A DNA stretch of 64,000 bases from Curvibacter cyanobacteriorum (GCF_028649475.1 NZ_JAQSIP010000003.1:124001-188000); one strand, 5' to 3'. Shown: positions 38,929 to 49,038, counted from the stretch's first letter. Numbers and translations are program-made. The notes: generated from the sequence alone by a model not told the origin.

Positions 38929-39924
38929 ATGAGCTTTTTTGCCATCTTGTTGGCCCTGCTGATCGAGCAGGCCAGACCTTTGGGCGCTGGGAACCCGATT
39001 CACGCGGGGCTGCGCGCCTGGGCCCGCACGGCCAGCCGCAATTTCGATGCCGGCAAGCCGCACCACGGCTGGGTCGCCTGGGGCCTGGCGGTGGCTTTTC
39101 CGGCGCTCATGGCGCTGGGCATCCATTGGTTGCTGTGGTGGGCCGCTGGCTGGCCCGTGGCCATGCTGTGGAACGTGGCCGTGCTGTACGTCACGCTCGG
39201 GTTTCGCCAGTTCAGCCACCATTTCACCGACATCCGCGATGCACTGGAGGACGGCGACGAGGCCCGCGCCCGTGAACTGCTGGCCGAGTGGCAGCAGGTC
39301 GACGCCAGTGAGTTGCCGCGCAGCGAGATCGTGCGCCATGTGATCGAGTATTCGGTGCTGGCCGCCCACCGCCATGTGTTTGGCGTGTTGGCCTGGTATT
39401 CGGTGCTGGCCGCCTTTGGCCTGGGCCCGGCCGGGGCGGTGCTGTACCGCCTGGGCGAGTTCGTGTCGCGCTACTGGCGCTACCGCAACCGGGCTGGGCA
39501 GCAGCCTGTCAGCGCCTCGCTGCAGCAGGCGGCGGCCCAGGCCTGGACCGTGATCGACTGGTTGCCGGCCCGCCTGACCGCGCTGGTGTTTGCGGTGGTC
39601 GGCAATTTTGAAGAAGCCATCGATGGCTGGCGCTACCAGGCCCAGCGCTTTCCCAATGACAATGACGGGGTGGTGCTGGCCGCCACGGCGGGTGCTGTCA
39701 ATGTGCGCCTGGGGGGCGAAGCCCTGAAGGTGGCCGCACCGCCCACCTTGTTGCCGGACTTCACCTCAGGCGAAGCCGACGCCGAGTCGGCGGACAGCGC
39801 GAGCACCTCCGGCCGCCCCCCTGAAGTGGCCCACCTGGCCCAGATCGTGGGCCTGGTCTGGCGTTCGGTCGTGGTCTGGATGGTGTTGCTGGCCCTGCTG
39901 ACGCTGGCCCGCCTGCTGGGCTGA
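38929..39924 (+). CDS. CobD/CbiB-family membrane protein
   Basis: A 331-residue integral membrane protein assigned to the CobD/CbiB superfamily by its pattern ([16 protein letters not shown], then [41 protein letters not shown] and the terminal [19 protein letters not shown]). In Burkholderiales these proteins are usually outside cobalamin operons and relate also to AmpE. No cobalamin gene is nearby except an aminotransferase that looks like HisC. Function therefore uncertain. Confidence 0.7.
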   Translation: MSFFAILLALLIEQARPLGAGNPIHAGLRAWARTASRNFDAGKPHHGWVAWGLAVAFPALMALGIHWLLWWAAGWPVAMLWNVAVLYVTLGFRQFSHHFTDIRDALEDGDEARARELLAEWQQVDASELPRSEIVRHVIEYSVLAAHRHVFGVLAWYSVLAAFGLGPAGAVLYRLGEFVSRYWRYRNRAGQQPVSASLQQAAAQAWTVIDWLPARLTALVFAVVGNFEEAIDGWRYQAQRFPNDNDGVVLAATAGAVNVRLGGEALKVAAPPTLLPDFTSGEADAESADSASTSGRPPEVAHLAQIVGLVWRSVVVWMVLLALLTLARLLG

Positions 39925-40036
39925 GCCCCGGCACCGCGCCGCCTGCGCCGGGTGGCGCGCTCGATTCCCTTTTGCCATGGCCTGCGGGCCACCCCAGCCG
40001 GGCCGGGGTCACAGGCCCGAACAGGACGCTGCCTGC

Positions 40037-41122
40037 ATGACCTCAAGTTTCTGGAGCCCCGTGGTGGGCACCCTCAAGCCCTATGTGCCCGGTGAACAAC
40101 CGCGCGTGCCCGATCTCGTGAAGCTCAACACCAACGAGAACCCCTACCCACCGTCGCCCGCCGTGCTGGCCGCGCTGGACGCGGCGGTGCGCAGCGGCCT
40201 CGAGCGCTACCCCGATCCCGAATCGACGGCGCTGCGCCGCACCATCGCGGGCCACCATGGCCTGCAACTGGGCGAGGTGTTCGTGGGCAATGGCTCCGAC
40301 GAGGTGCTGGCCCACGCGTTTCAGGCCTTCTTCCAGCACGCTGACCAGCCGCTGCTGATGCCCGACATCACCTACAGCTTCTACGCGGTCTACTGCGGGC
40401 TGTACGGCATCCAGGCCCTGACCGTGCCTTTGCGTGAGGGCTTGCGCCTGCAGGTGGCCGACCTGCAAGCCCCGGCCGGCCAGCGCGTGGCCGGGGTGGT
40501 GGTGGCCAACCCCAATGCCCCGACGGGCATCGGACTGCCGCTGCGCGACATCGAGCAGTTGCTGCGCCAGCACCCGGAGCGGGTGGTGCTGGTGGACGAG
40601 GCCTATGTGGACTTTGGCGGCCAGAGCGCGGTGCCCTTGATCGAGCAGTACCCCAACCTGCTGGTGGTGCACACCCTGTCCAAGTCGCGCTCGCTGGCGG
40701 GCTTGCGGGTTGGGGTGGCGATGGGGCAGCGCCACCTCATCGATGCGCTGGAGCGCATCAAGAACAGCTTCAACTCCTACCCGCTGGACAAGTTGGCCCA
40801 GGCCGGGGCGCAGGCCGCCTACGAGGACCGGGCCTACTTTGACCGCTGCCGCCAGGCCGTGATGGACAGCCGCGAGGGCCTGAGCCTGCAGCTGGAGGAC
40901 CTGGGCTTTGAGGTGCTGCCGTCGCAGACCAACTTCATTTTTGTGCGCCACCCACAGCGTGACGCGGGTGGGCTGGCGGCGGGGCTGCGCGAGCGCGCGG
41001 TGCTGGTGCGCCATTTCCGTCTGCCCCGCATCGAGCAGTACCTGCGCATCTCGGTCGGCACGCCCGACCAATGCCAAGCCCTGGTGGACGCCTTGCGCGC
41101 CCTGCTGGCCCAGCCTGCCTGA
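40037..41122 (+). CDS. hisC: Histidinol-phosphate aminotransferase
   Basis: A 361-residue PLP enzyme of aminotransferase fold I. The segments [54 protein letters not shown] and the PLP lysine in [15 protein letters not shown] are typical HisC. It would make histidinol phosphate from imidazole acetol phosphate. The ATG at 40037 is preferred to the extended frame from 39977. The gene is solitary, so it may be a second HisC paralogue with wider aromatic amino-acid specificity. Confidence 0.9.
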   Translation: MTSSFWSPVVGTLKPYVPGEQPRVPDLVKLNTNENPYPPSPAVLAALDAAVRSGLERYPDPESTALRRTIAGHHGLQLGEVFVGNGSDEVLAHAFQAFFQHADQPLLMPDITYSFYAVYCGLYGIQALTVPLREGLRLQVADLQAPAGQRVAGVVVANPNAPTGIGLPLRDIEQLLRQHPERVVLVDEAYVDFGGQSAVPLIEQYPNLLVVHTLSKSRSLAGLRVGVAMGQRHLIDALERIKNSFNSYPLDKLAQAGAQAAYEDRAYFDRCRQAVMDSREGLSLQLEDLGFEVLPSQTNFIFVRHPQRDAGGLAAGLRERAVLVRHFRLPRIEQYLRISVGTPDQCQALVDALRALLAQPA

Positions 41123-41207
41123 GGCCAGGGGCCGGCGCGGCTCCGCAGCCGCTCAGGACGGGCTCAGTCGGGACTCATCAGGGGCTCATGCGTCGCTTGT
41201 GCGTCGC

Positions 41208-42140
41208 TCAGTAGCGGCTCTGGCTGAGCTCGGCGAACAGGTCGCCGTAGATCTTGTAGCGCTGTTCGCTGATGGCGTCCGCGCGGTCGTCGGCGCTGAC
41301 CGCCGCCATCACGCCACAGCCGGGTTCGTGCAGGTGGGTGCAGTTGTAGAACTTGCACTGCGCCACATGCGGCTTGAGGTCGGGCATGTAGGCCGCGAGC
41401 TGGGCGGGATCGATGTGGTGCAGGCCAAACTCCTGAAACCCTGGCGAGTCGATCAGGCCGGTTTGGCGCTCGGCATCCACCCAGTACCACGAGGTGCTGG
41501 TGGTGGTGTGCTTGCCTGAGTTCAGGGCCTGGGAGATTTCCTGCGTCTCGGCCAGGGCGCCGGGCACCAGCAGGTTGATCAGGGTGCTCTTGCCAGCGCC
41601 CGAGGGGCCCAGCACCAGGGTGTTCTTGCCCTGCAGCAACTGCAGCAGCACCGCGTGGTCGCGCGTGCCTTCGGCCTTGAGCGACAGCGGCATGACCTGG
41701 TAGCCCATGTGCCGGTAGGGGGCCAGGCGGGCCCAGGCGCGCGCAAAGGTGTCGACCAGATCGGCCTTGTTCAAGCCGATGATGGGCGTGATGTGTTCGG
41801 CCTCGGCGGCGATCAGGGCACGCGACAGCTGGCTGGCCGAGAACTCGGGCTCCGCGGCGACCAGGATCAGCACCTGGTCGAGGTTGGCCGCAAACGACTT
41901 GGTGCGGATTTCGTCCTGGCGGTAAAACAGGTTGCGGCGCGGCAGCACCTTCTCGATCGTGCCTTCTTCGCCCTGGCCCGGGGTGGCCGTCAACCAGCTG
42001 ACGCGGTCACCGACCACGGCCTGGCTCTTCTTGCCGCGGGGGTGGCAGATGCGGCGCTGACCGTCGGGGCTTTCCACCACACAGTGGCGGCCGTGGCTGG
42101 CCACGACCAGGCCTTCTTGCAGGGTGCGGCGGTCACTCAC
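41208..42140 (-). CDS. rsgA: Ribosome small subunit-dependent GTPase A
   Basis: A 310-residue circularly permuted GTPase involved in late 30S maturation. An N-terminal OB fold comes first; the G motifs appear in the order G4 (GLNKADL), G1 (GPSGAGKSTLI) and G3 (DSPGFQEFGL). A C-terminal zinc knuckle has CKFYNCTHLHEPGCGV. The start is a GTG at 42140. It is the last gene of the M48-phhB-rsgA minus-strand run (18-bp gap to phhB). Confidence 0.96.
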   Translation of the reverse strand: MSDRRTLQEGLVVASHGRHCVVESPDGQRRICHPRGKKSQAVVGDRVSWLTATPGQGEEGTIEKVLPRRNLFYRQDEIRTKSFAANLDQVLILVAAEPEFSASQLSRALIAAEAEHITPIIGLNKADLVDTFARAWARLAPYRHMGYQVMPLSLKAEGTRDHAVLLQLLQGKNTLVLGPSGAGKSTLINLLVPGALAETQEISQALNSGKHTTTSTSWYWVDAERQTGLIDSPGFQEFGLHHIDPAQLAAYMPDLKPHVAQCKFYNCTHLHEPGCGVMAAVSADDRADAISEQRYKIYGDLFAELSQSRY

Positions 42141-42158
42141 GGGGGGCCTTGGTCGGGG

Positions 42159-42494
42159 TCATGCGAGCAGGGCGTCGATTTGCGTCGCGCACTCAAAGTC
42201 GGTCTCCGACAGGCCCTTCACGTCGTGCGTGTTGAAGCGCACCACGCAGCGGCTGTAGTGCACGGAAAGATCGGGGTGGTGGTCTTGCGCGTTGGCAATG
42301 AAGGCCACCGCGTTCACAAAAGAAATGGTCTCGTGGTAATTGGCGAAGGTGTAGGTCTTCTCGATCGCCACATCGGCGCCGTCGCCGCTCAGTTGCCAGC
42401 CCGTCAGGGTGGACAGGCGGGTCACCACCTCGGTGGCGCTCAGCGCGCGGCGCGGCAGTTGGGACCAGTCTTTTTTCTTCAGCATCGAGCTCAT
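42159..42494 (-). CDS. phhB: Pterin-4a-carbinolamine dehydratase
   Basis: A 111-residue enzyme recycling 4a-hydroxytetrahydrobiopterin. The conserved segments TFANYHETISFVNAVAFIANAQDHHPDLSV and VRFNTHDVKGLSETDFECA contain the catalytic histidines (DHHPD). It lies between M48 peptidase and rsgA genes. No phenylalanine hydroxylase gene is visible nearby. Confidence 0.94.
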   Translation of the reverse strand: MSSMLKKKDWSQLPRRALSATEVVTRLSTLTGWQLSGDGADVAIEKTYTFANYHETISFVNAVAFIANAQDHHPDLSVHYSRCVVRFNTHDVKGLSETDFECATQIDALLA

Positions 42495-42534
42495 GGTTCA
42501 GGCAGAAAGGGTTGCAAAAAAAGGGGGGCGGCGC

Positions 42535-43812
42535 TCACGCCGCCATGCGGGCCAGCCGCTCGGAGGCCGGCGGGTGGGAGTAGTAGAACTTCACGAACAC
42601 CGGGTCCGGTGTCAGGGTGGAGGCATTGTCCTCGTAAAGCTTGAGCAGGGCGCTGGACAGCTCGGCGCCGCTGGTCTGGGCCACCGCGTAGGCATCGGCC
42701 TCAAACTCATGGCGGCGCGACAGTTGCGCGAACAGCGGAGAGATGAAGAAGCTGAACACCGGCACCGCCAGCAGGAACAGCAGCAGGGCCAGGGCGTCGT
42801 TCGACCCGCTCAGCGAAGGGCGCACCCCGAGACCGGTGTAGAACCAGATCTGGCCCGACGCCCAGCCCAGCAGGGCAAAGCCAGCCAGCGACATCGCAAA
42901 CAGGCCGACGATGCGCTTGACGATGTGCTTGTGCTTGAAATGCCCCAGCTCGTGGGCCAGCACCGCATCCACCTCGCCGGGCGACAGCTTGGCCAGCAGG
43001 GTGTCGTAAAACACCACGCGTTTGGCGGCGCCAAAACCCGTGAAGTAGGCGTTGGCGTGGGCGCTGCGGCGGCTGCCATCCATCACGAACAGGCCCTTGG
43101 CGGCAAAGCCGCAGCGGGCCATCAGCGCGCTCACGCGGGTTTTGAGGGTCTCGTCCTCGAGCGGCTTGAACTTGTTGAACAGTGGCGCGATGAAGGTCGG
43201 AAAAATCACCATCAGCAGCAGGTTGAAGGCCATCCAGCTGCCCCAGGCCCACAGCCACCAGTAGCGGCCGGTGCTGCCCATCAGCCACAGCATCAGGGCT
43301 GCCAGCGGCAGGCCGATCACGGCCCCGAGCAGGCTGGACTTGAGCAAGTCACCGAGCCACAGGCCCAGCGTCATCTTGTTGAAGCCAAAACGCTCCTCCA
43401 CGACAAAGGTCTGGTAGAGCGTGAAGGGCAGGTCGATCAGGCCGCCAATCACGGCAAAGCTGGCCAGCAGGGCCAGCTGTTGCCACAGGCTGGGCCCCAG
43501 GGCGCCCAGCAGGGTCTGGTTGAGGGCGTCCAGGCCCCCCAGCAGCGTCCAGCCCATCAGCACCACCGTGCCCCAGGCCAGCTCGAGCAGGCCGACGCGG
43601 GTTTTGGCCAGGGTGTAGTCGGCGGCCTTCTGGTGGGCGGCCAGCGAAATTTGGGCCTGGAACGCCACGGGCACCGCGCCGCGGTGTTGCGCCACATGGC
43701 GCATCTGGCGGGACGCCAGCCAGAAGCGCGTCAGCACGCTGGCCACCAGGGCCAGGGCGAACAGTGCGGTCAGCAGCAGGGATGGGGACAGGGGTTCGGC
43801 AGCAAGGGACAT
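42535..43812 (-). CDS. M48 family metallopeptidase (CAAX protease 1-like)
   Basis: A 425-residue multi-spanning membrane zinc protease of the Ste24-like kind. The catalytic HELGH is at residues 287-291 ([15 protein letters not shown]), and the third ligand region [11 protein letters not shown] follows. The N-terminal family domain with several TMs covers about residues 10-200. The ATG at 43812 is chosen; an upstream extension would invade the divergent orn gene. Only 37 bp separate the two start codons. Confidence 0.92.
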   Translation of the reverse strand: MSLAAEPLSPSLLLTALFALALVASVLTRFWLASRQMRHVAQHRGAVPVAFQAQISLAAHQKAADYTLAKTRVGLLELAWGTVVLMGWTLLGGLDALNQTLLGALGPSLWQQLALLASFAVIGGLIDLPFTLYQTFVVEERFGFNKMTLGLWLGDLLKSSLLGAVIGLPLAALMLWLMGSTGRYWWLWAWGSWMAFNLLLMVIFPTFIAPLFNKFKPLEDETLKTRVSALMARCGFAAKGLFVMDGSRRSAHANAYFTGFGAAKRVVFYDTLLAKLSPGEVDAVLAHELGHFKHKHIVKRIVGLFAMSLAGFALLGWASGQIWFYTGLGVRPSLSGSNDALALLLFLLAVPVFSFFISPLFAQLSRRHEFEADAYAVAQTSGAELSSALLKLYEDNASTLTPDPVFVKFYYSHPPASERLARMAA

Positions 43813-43849
43813 GGTGGCGGAGTTTAGGCCATCGGCGACAATGCGCTCC

Positions 43850-44416
43850 ATGTCCGAAACCATTGCCCCTCTCACCAAATCAGACCAGAACCTTGTCTGG
43901 CTGGACTGCGAAATGACCGGCCTGGAGCCCGAGGTCGACCGCCTGATCGAAATTGCCGTGGTGGTCACGGGACCGAACCTGGAATCCCGCGTCGAAGGCC
44001 CGGTGTTCGTGATTCACCAAAGCGATGCCCAGCTCGACAAGATGGACGCGTGGAACAAAGGCACGCATGGGCGCAGCGGCCTGATCGACAAGGTCAAGGC
44101 GTCCACCACCACCGAGGCCGAAGCCGAAGCCCAGTTGCTGGCGTTCCTGTGCCGCTACGTGCCCAAGGGTGTGTCGCCAATGTGTGGCAACACCATCGGC
44201 CAGGACCGCCGCTTCCTGGTCAAGTACATGCCCAAGCTGGAGGCCTTCTTCCATTACCGCAACCTTGATGTCAGCACCTTGAAGGAGCTGTCCAAGCGCT
44301 GGAAGCCCGAGGTCTACAGCAGCTTCAAGAAGGCCCAGAAGCACACCGCGCTCGCCGATGTGCACGAGTCCATCGATGAACTGGCCCATTACCGCGAGCA
44401 TTTCATCAAGCTGTGA
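43850..44416 (+). CDS. orn: Oligoribonuclease
   Basis: A 188-residue DEDDh 3'-5' exoribonuclease that degrades short RNAs, including pGpG from c-di-GMP turnover. Motifs: [22 protein letters not shown] (with DxE), [11 protein letters not shown] and [14 protein letters not shown]. The ATG at 43850 gives [15 protein letters not shown]; 43841 and 43811 are upstream alternatives. It is relevant to this window's three GGDEF-family genes, because Orn finishes pGpG hydrolysis. Confidence 0.96.
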   Translation: MSETIAPLTKSDQNLVWLDCEMTGLEPEVDRLIEIAVVVTGPNLESRVEGPVFVIHQSDAQLDKMDAWNKGTHGRSGLIDKVKASTTTEAEAEAQLLAFLCRYVPKGVSPMCGNTIGQDRRFLVKYMPKLEAFFHYRNLDVSTLKELSKRWKPEVYSSFKKAQKHTALADVHESIDELAHYREHFIKL

Positions 44417-44466
44417 CGCCGCCGCCCGGTGCGGCGGTTTTTCGCGCCCCTTTCTCGACAGGGGGC

Positions 44467-44495
44467 TTGCGGGAAAACCCTAGACGGGTGATAAT
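44467..44495 (+). promoter_or_regulatory. Candidate promoter of the second RhlE-like helicase gene
   Basis: TTGCGG (44467-44472), a 17-bp spacer and GATAAT (44490-44495). Start of transcription near 44502 would leave a leader of about 270 nt with strong inverted repeats. Confidence 0.5.
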
Positions 44496-44502
44496 CCAAG
44501 GC

Positions 44503-44775
44503 TGCGCTCGTTGTTGAGCGCATATGTGCATCTCCCTTCACTCCAGGGCTTGCGGTTGTGGTCAGGCGTCCAGGTGCTTTTTCAGTTGACTGAAAAAGAC
44601 CCCCGCCCAGTTCGGTGAAAACCAAACTGCCCAAATTCGCAGCAAACGCCCACCCGTGCCATCGTCCTCGTGACGCCCAGATGGCTCAGGCTTCGTTTGA
44701 TGGTTGATGTTGTTTAACCATTGACGAAGCGTCCGCCGGCCACGCTGGCGGAGCATTCGTGTGAGAAAAAATACC
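44503..44775 (+). promoter_or_regulatory. Long structured 5' leader of helicase gene
   Basis: Three consecutive inverted repeats lie in this gene-free stretch. They are CTTTTTCAGT / ACTGAAAAAG (44577-44598, 2-nt loop), a two-part stem CTTCGT...ACGAAG with inner ATGGTT / AACCAT (44691-44729), and CCGCC / GGCGG (about 44733-44751). The last ends about 25 nt before the start codon. Such leaders are typical of temperature- or self-regulated helicase genes, but no known riboswitch family is recognised. Confidence 0.5.
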
Positions 44776-46725
44776 ATGACCGACACTCTTGCAGTGCAGG
44801 GCGAATTCGCGCCTGCCCAATCCCCTGTTTCCATCGCCGCTGCCGTGGCCCAAGCCGCTGAACAAGTGCTGGCCCAGCCCGTGGCCGACACCGCCGCTGA
44901 CGCCGACGTCGCGGTGGAAGCCGCCGCCCCCGCCGCCCCGAACGGCTTCGTCAAGCTGGGCCTGGCCCCTGAGCTGGTGCAGGCCGTGGCCGACCTCGGC
45001 TACACCGACCCGACCACCGTGCAATCGAAGGTGATCCCGCTGGCCCTGCCCGTGGCCCCGATCGAAGGCCAGACCACCCGTTACACCGACCTGATGGTGT
45101 CCAGCCAGACCGGCAGCGGCAAGACCGCCGCCTTCCTGCTGCCTGTGCTGCACACCCTGATCCAGCAACAAGCCCAGGCCGAAGCCGACGCCCGTGCCGA
45201 GTTCGACCGCGCCGTGGCCGAAGCCGCCGCCCGTGGCGAACCCGCCCCCAAGCGCCCCAAGCGCAAGGACCCAACCAACGCCCGCAATTTCAAGGCCGCC
45301 ACCCCCGGCGCCCTGATCCTGTGCCCGACCCGCGAACTGGCCCAGCAAGTGGCCCACGACGCCATCGAGCTGGTCAAGCACTGCCGTGGTCTGCGCGTGG
45401 CCAACGTGGTGGGCGGCATGCCTTACCAGCTGCAGATCGCCAAGCTGCAGAACGCCAACCTCGTGGTGGCCACCCCGGGTCGCCTGCTGGACCTGCAGCG
45501 CTCGCAGCAGATCAAGCTCGAACAAGTGCAGTTCCTGGTGGTGGACGAAGCCGACCGCATGCTGGACCTGGGCTTCTCGGACGACCTGGCCGAGCTGAAC
45601 CAACTGACCATCCAACGTCAGCAAACCATGATGTTCAGCGCCACCTTCGCGCCCCGTATCCAGCAACTGGCTGCCCGCGTGATGCGCGAGCCGCAACGCG
45701 TGCAGATCGATTCGCCGCAAGAGAAGCACGCCAACATCAAGCAAGTGCTGTTCTGGGCCGACAACGCCCAGCACAAGCGCAAGATGCTGGACCACTGGCT
45801 GCGTGACACCAGCATCGACCAAGCCATCGTGTTCGCGTCCACCCAGGTGGAATGCGACGGCCTGGCCACCGACCTGCAACAAGAAGGCTTCTCGGCCGTC
45901 GCCTTGCACGGTGCCCTGAGCCAGGGTCTGCGCAACCGCCGCCTGATGGCCCTGCGCAGTGGTCAGGTGCAAATCCTGGTGGCCACCGATGTGGCGGCCC
46001 GTGGCATCGACGTGCCCACCATCACCCACGTCTTCAACTTCGGCTTGCCGATGAAGGCCGAGGACTACACCCACCGCATTGGCCGCACCGGCCGTGCCGG
46101 CCGCGATGGCCTGGCTGTGACCTTTGCCGAATTCCGCGATCGCCGCAAGATCTTCGACATCGAAGGCTACAGCAAGCAAACCTTCAAGGCCGAAGTGATC
46201 CCGGGCATGGAGCCGCAACAGCGCTTCCAGGACAGCCGTCCCCCGCGCGGTGACTTTGGTGGCCGCGGCCGTGGCGGCGAGCGTGACTACGGTCCGCGCG
46301 GCGGCAAGTTCGGCGGCGGTGGTGACCGTGGTTTCGGTGGCCCGCGTGGCGGCGACCGGGGTGACCGCGGTGGCTTCGGCGGCAACGGCGGTGGTTTTGG
46401 CGGTGGTTTCGGTGGCGGCTTCGGCGGTCAGGACCGCGGCGGCGACCGTGGCGCTCAGCGTCCGTTCCGCGCCGATGGCTTCCAGGGCCAGGGTGACAGC
46501 TTCGGCGGTCGCCGTGAACCCCATCGCGACAGCCAAGGCTACGGCCGCAAGGCCGGTTTCGGTGACGTGGGCGCCCCCCGCCGTGACCGTGAGCAGCGCG
46601 AAGCCTTCGCGGGTGCCCCGCGCGGTGATTTCGCCGCCCGCAAGCCCGCGGCTGGCCCGCGTCACGCCCCGGCAGGCGCCGGTCCGCGTCCTTACGTGCC
46701 GCACGGCAAGCGTCCGGCCCGTTGA
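44776..46725 (+). CDS. DEAD-box RNA helicase with Gly/Arg-rich tail
   Basis: A 649-residue helicase. An acidic/Ala-rich N-terminus (residues 1-55) precedes the core, with Q-motif-like VQSKVIPLALP, motif I SSQTGSGKTAAF, PTRELAQQ, DEADRMLD, SATFAPR and HRIGRTGRAG. An insert of about 40 residues (QAEADARAEFDRA to KRPKRKDP) follows motif I. The C-terminus (about 495-649) is a low-complexity RGG/FGG tail (DRGFGGPRGGDRGDRGG) likely to bind RNA and drive condensation. The ATG at 44776 is preferred over the GTG at 44761. It is a paralogue of the helicase at 24751. Confidence 0.92.
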   Translation: MTDTLAVQGEFAPAQSPVSIAAAVAQAAEQVLAQPVADTAADADVAVEAAAPAAPNGFVKLGLAPELVQAVADLGYTDPTTVQSKVIPLALPVAPIEGQTTRYTDLMVSSQTGSGKTAAFLLPVLHTLIQQQAQAEADARAEFDRAVAEAAARGEPAPKRPKRKDPTNARNFKAATPGALILCPTRELAQQVAHDAIELVKHCRGLRVANVVGGMPYQLQIAKLQNANLVVATPGRLLDLQRSQQIKLEQVQFLVVDEADRMLDLGFSDDLAELNQLTIQRQQTMMFSATFAPRIQQLAARVMREPQRVQIDSPQEKHANIKQVLFWADNAQHKRKMLDHWLRDTSIDQAIVFASTQVECDGLATDLQQEGFSAVALHGALSQGLRNRRLMALRSGQVQILVATDVAARGIDVPTITHVFNFGLPMKAEDYTHRIGRTGRAGRDGLAVTFAEFRDRRKIFDIEGYSKQTFKAEVIPGMEPQQRFQDSRPPRGDFGGRGRGGERDYGPRGGKFGGGGDRGFGGPRGGDRGDRGGFGGNGGGFGGGFGGGFGGQDRGGDRGAQRPFRADGFQGQGDSFGGRREPHRDSQGYGRKAGFGDVGAPRRDREQREAFAGAPRGDFAARKPAAGPRHAPAGAGPRPYVPHGKRPAR

Positions 46726-46792
46726 GCCCGGCTCCGACCAGCTCGGACCGGTCGCGGCCAGGCTGAGGCCTGGCGGCTGACTGCTGTCAGAC

Positions 46793-46830
46793 AAAGCGCA
46801 AGCCCCTTCTTGGGGCCTGCGCTTTTTTTT
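46793..46830 (+). terminator. Intrinsic terminator after helicase gene
   Basis: A stem of AAAGCGCAAGCCCC against GGGGCCTGCGCTTT (one mismatch) with a short loop is followed by TTTTT. Confidence 0.92.
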
Positions 46831-47184
46831 CGCCTGAGGGGCGCTGGGCCAGTGCGGACGGCGCCCATCGGGGGAGTCGGTTGGCGTGGCTTGGCGCAAC
46901 CTTGTTCAGCGCAGACCAGCCCGGCGGAGTCCAGTGCGGCGAACGGCCTGGGGGGGGGGGGCGAGTACGCCATGTCACCATCACGCGATGGCATGGCATG
47001 GCATGGCAGCTCATGGCAAGCGCGGTCCCATCGCCTCGGGCCGGGGCTGACGGGGCTGGCGGGGCCGCACGGACGGCTGGCTTGGGTGTGCTCGGGTGGG
47101 CTTGGTGTGGGGCTCGGGCCCTGGGCTGCGGGCGGCGCGGTGGTGGGTGGGGCGGGCCGAGTGGGGGCGGTGCCTCGCCGCGTG
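46831..47184. other. Gene-free low-complexity stretch
   Basis: This stretch holds a run of 12 G (46950-46961), four tandem ATGGC units (46988-47007) with a fifth 5 bp on, and G-rich TGGG/CTGG-type repeats to about 47130. I see no gene with coding character on either strand. Confidence 0.6.
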
Positions 47185-48417
47185 TCAGCCGCCGCTGGCG
47201 TGCTGGCCGATCTCCGGCCAACGGTGGTGCAGCCAGATCCAGGCCACCAGGCCCAGCGACATCATCAGCAGCGAGGTCAGGGCCAGCAGCAGCGTGGACT
47301 CCATCACCAGCGGCGCGATCACCCCAGCCACCAGGCCGTTGGCCGCCGACCCGATGAAGGCCTGCATCGACGAGGCCATGCCGCGGCGTTCGGGGTGGAT
47401 GTCGAGGGCCAGCAGGGTCACCACCGGCACCATCAGGGCCCAGCCGAAGGCAAAGACGGCGATGGGCGGCAGGGCCCACCACGCCTGCGCCGGGAACAGC
47501 GCGTTGGCCACCAGGTTGAGCACCGAGACGCTGAGCATGATCACAAAGCCATGTCGGATCTGGCGCTTGGGGGCGATGCGCCCGGCCAGCCGACCGCTGC
47601 ACCAGGCGCCGGCCATGATGCCCGAGATGGTCAGGATGAAGAACCAGAAAAACTGGGTGGGCGCCAGGTGCAGGTGATCACCGAGAAAGGCGGGGGCCGA
47701 CAGCACGTAGAGGAACATGCCATTGAAGGGCACGCCGCTGGCCAGGGCCAGCAGCAGGAAGCGTGGGCTGGCCCCCAGCTGCAGGTAGCCCGCCATCAGG
47801 TTGCGCACCTGAAACGGCTGGCGCTCGCTGGGGTGCAGGGTTTCGGGCAGCAGGCGGAAGTTGGCGGTCCACAGCAGCACGCCCACCGCCGTCAGGAACC
47901 AGAAGATGCTGTGCCAGTCGAGGTGCACGAACAGCCAGCCGCCGATGATCGGGGCGATGGCCGGGGCCACGCCGAAGAAGATCGTCACCTGGCTCATCAT
48001 GCGCTGGGCTTCGGCGGGCTCGAACAGGTCGCGGATCACCGCGCGCGACACCACCGTGCCGGCCCCGGTGGACAGGCCTTGCAGTGCGCGGAAGAACACC
48101 AACTGCCCAATGCTTTGCGACAGCGCACACCCGGCCGAGGCGAGGGTGAACACGGCGATGCCCCACAGCACCACAGGGCGGCGCCCAAAGCTGTCCGCCA
48201 GCGCGCCATGGAACAGGTTCATGAAGGCAAAGCCAAACAGGTAGGCCGAGAGGGTCTGCTGCATCTCGACCGGTGTGGCGCCCAGGGCCCGTGCGATGCC
48301 CGTGAACGCCGGGATGTAGGTGTCGATGGAGAATGGGCCCAGCATCCCGAGCACGGCCAATAAGATGGCCAGCGCCCAACGCGGCGCGGTCCAAAGGGTT
48401 TGTGCGTGGGGGTGCAT
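47185..48417 (-). CDS. Bcr/CflA family multidrug MFS transporter
   Basis: A 410-residue, 12-TM major facilitator. Bcr/CflA signature features: LGMLGPFSIDTYIPAF in TM1, GALADSFGRRPVVLWG after TM2 (the MFS A-motif), and RALQGLSTGAGTVVSRAVIRDLF in TM4-5. It likely exports drugs such as chloramphenicol or bicyclomycin, specificity unknown. The ATG at 48417 is chosen; the long upstream extension is Pro/Ala-rich and not protein-like. Confidence 0.92.
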   Translation of the reverse strand: MHPHAQTLWTAPRWALAILLAVLGMLGPFSIDTYIPAFTGIARALGATPVEMQQTLSAYLFGFAFMNLFHGALADSFGRRPVVLWGIAVFTLASAGCALSQSIGQLVFFRALQGLSTGAGTVVSRAVIRDLFEPAEAQRMMSQVTIFFGVAPAIAPIIGGWLFVHLDWHSIFWFLTAVGVLLWTANFRLLPETLHPSERQPFQVRNLMAGYLQLGASPRFLLLALASGVPFNGMFLYVLSAPAFLGDHLHLAPTQFFWFFILTISGIMAGAWCSGRLAGRIAPKRQIRHGFVIMLSVSVLNLVANALFPAQAWWALPPIAVFAFGWALMVPVVTLLALDIHPERRGMASSMQAFIGSAANGLVAGVIAPLVMESTLLLALTSLLMMSLGLVAWIWLHHRWPEIGQHASGG

Positions 48418-48762
48418 GGGGGTCTCGGCAGCTTTCGGGGCGGGGGGCTGGCGCGTGTCGCGCCGCAACCGGTCATTATGCGGCGAGCTGCCTTTTGGGC
48501 GTGCGGCGCGCGGCGTTGGGGACAGCGGCCAACGCGGTCTTAGGCGGGTTTGGCCCCCGGGCGGGGCGGCGCTGGGGGCCGGGTCTGGCGCGTCTGGGTG
48601 GGCAGAAGCTGGCCTGAAGGCGGGCTCAAAAGCCTTATTTTTCAGTCTTTCGGCCCCGACTGTGCAATTTCTGGCCCCTGAAGCGTCCAAGCGCTTGGCC
48701 GTTTCCCTACAATCCGCCCCTTGACCACCCGAGGCCGAGGCGCCTCATATTTTGAGAATCAC
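48418..48762. other. Intergenic region between bcr-like and HU genes
   Basis: About 345 bp between divergent genes. A TACAAT (48708-48713) could be the -10 of the HU gene, but no good -35 is seen. No other gene supported. Confidence 0.45.
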
Positions 48763-49038
48763 ATGAACAAGACAGAACTGATCGCCAAGCTGGCCCTGGA
48801 CACCGACCTGAGCAAGGTGCAAGCCCAAGCCGCTTTGGACTCGGTCATTCAGACCATCACCGAGCAACTGCAACAAGGCGAAGCCGTCAACATCCTGGGT
48901 TTCGGCTCCTTCGTGGTGACCGAGCGCGCTGCCCGCACCGCCCGCAACCCGCGCACCGGCGAAGCCATCGAAGTCGCCGCCGCCAAGGCCCCGCGCTTCA
49001 AGCCGGGCAAGGCCCTCAAGGACGCGCTGGCGGCCTGA
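48763..49038 (+). CDS. hupB: HU family DNA-binding protein
   Basis: A 91-residue histone-like protein: MNKTELIAKLALDTDLSKVQA, NILGFGSFVVTERAARTARNPRTGEAIEVAA and FKPGKALKDALA. The beta-arm RNPRTGE contacts DNA. An upstream extension to 48721 is unlikely. It has its own terminator downstream. The symbol indicates the HU family; hupA versus hupB cannot be told. Confidence 0.95.
   Translation: MNKTELIAKLALDTDLSKVQAQAALDSVIQTITEQLQQGEAVNILGFGSFVVTERAARTARNPRTGEAIEVAAAKAPRFKPGKALKDALAA

Noticed and set aside
46810-48363. Long plus-strand ORF opposite the MFS transporter
   Set aside because: It is Gln/Arg/Gly-rich with no domain pattern and mirrors the MFS gene, which has a clear Bcr/CflA sequence.
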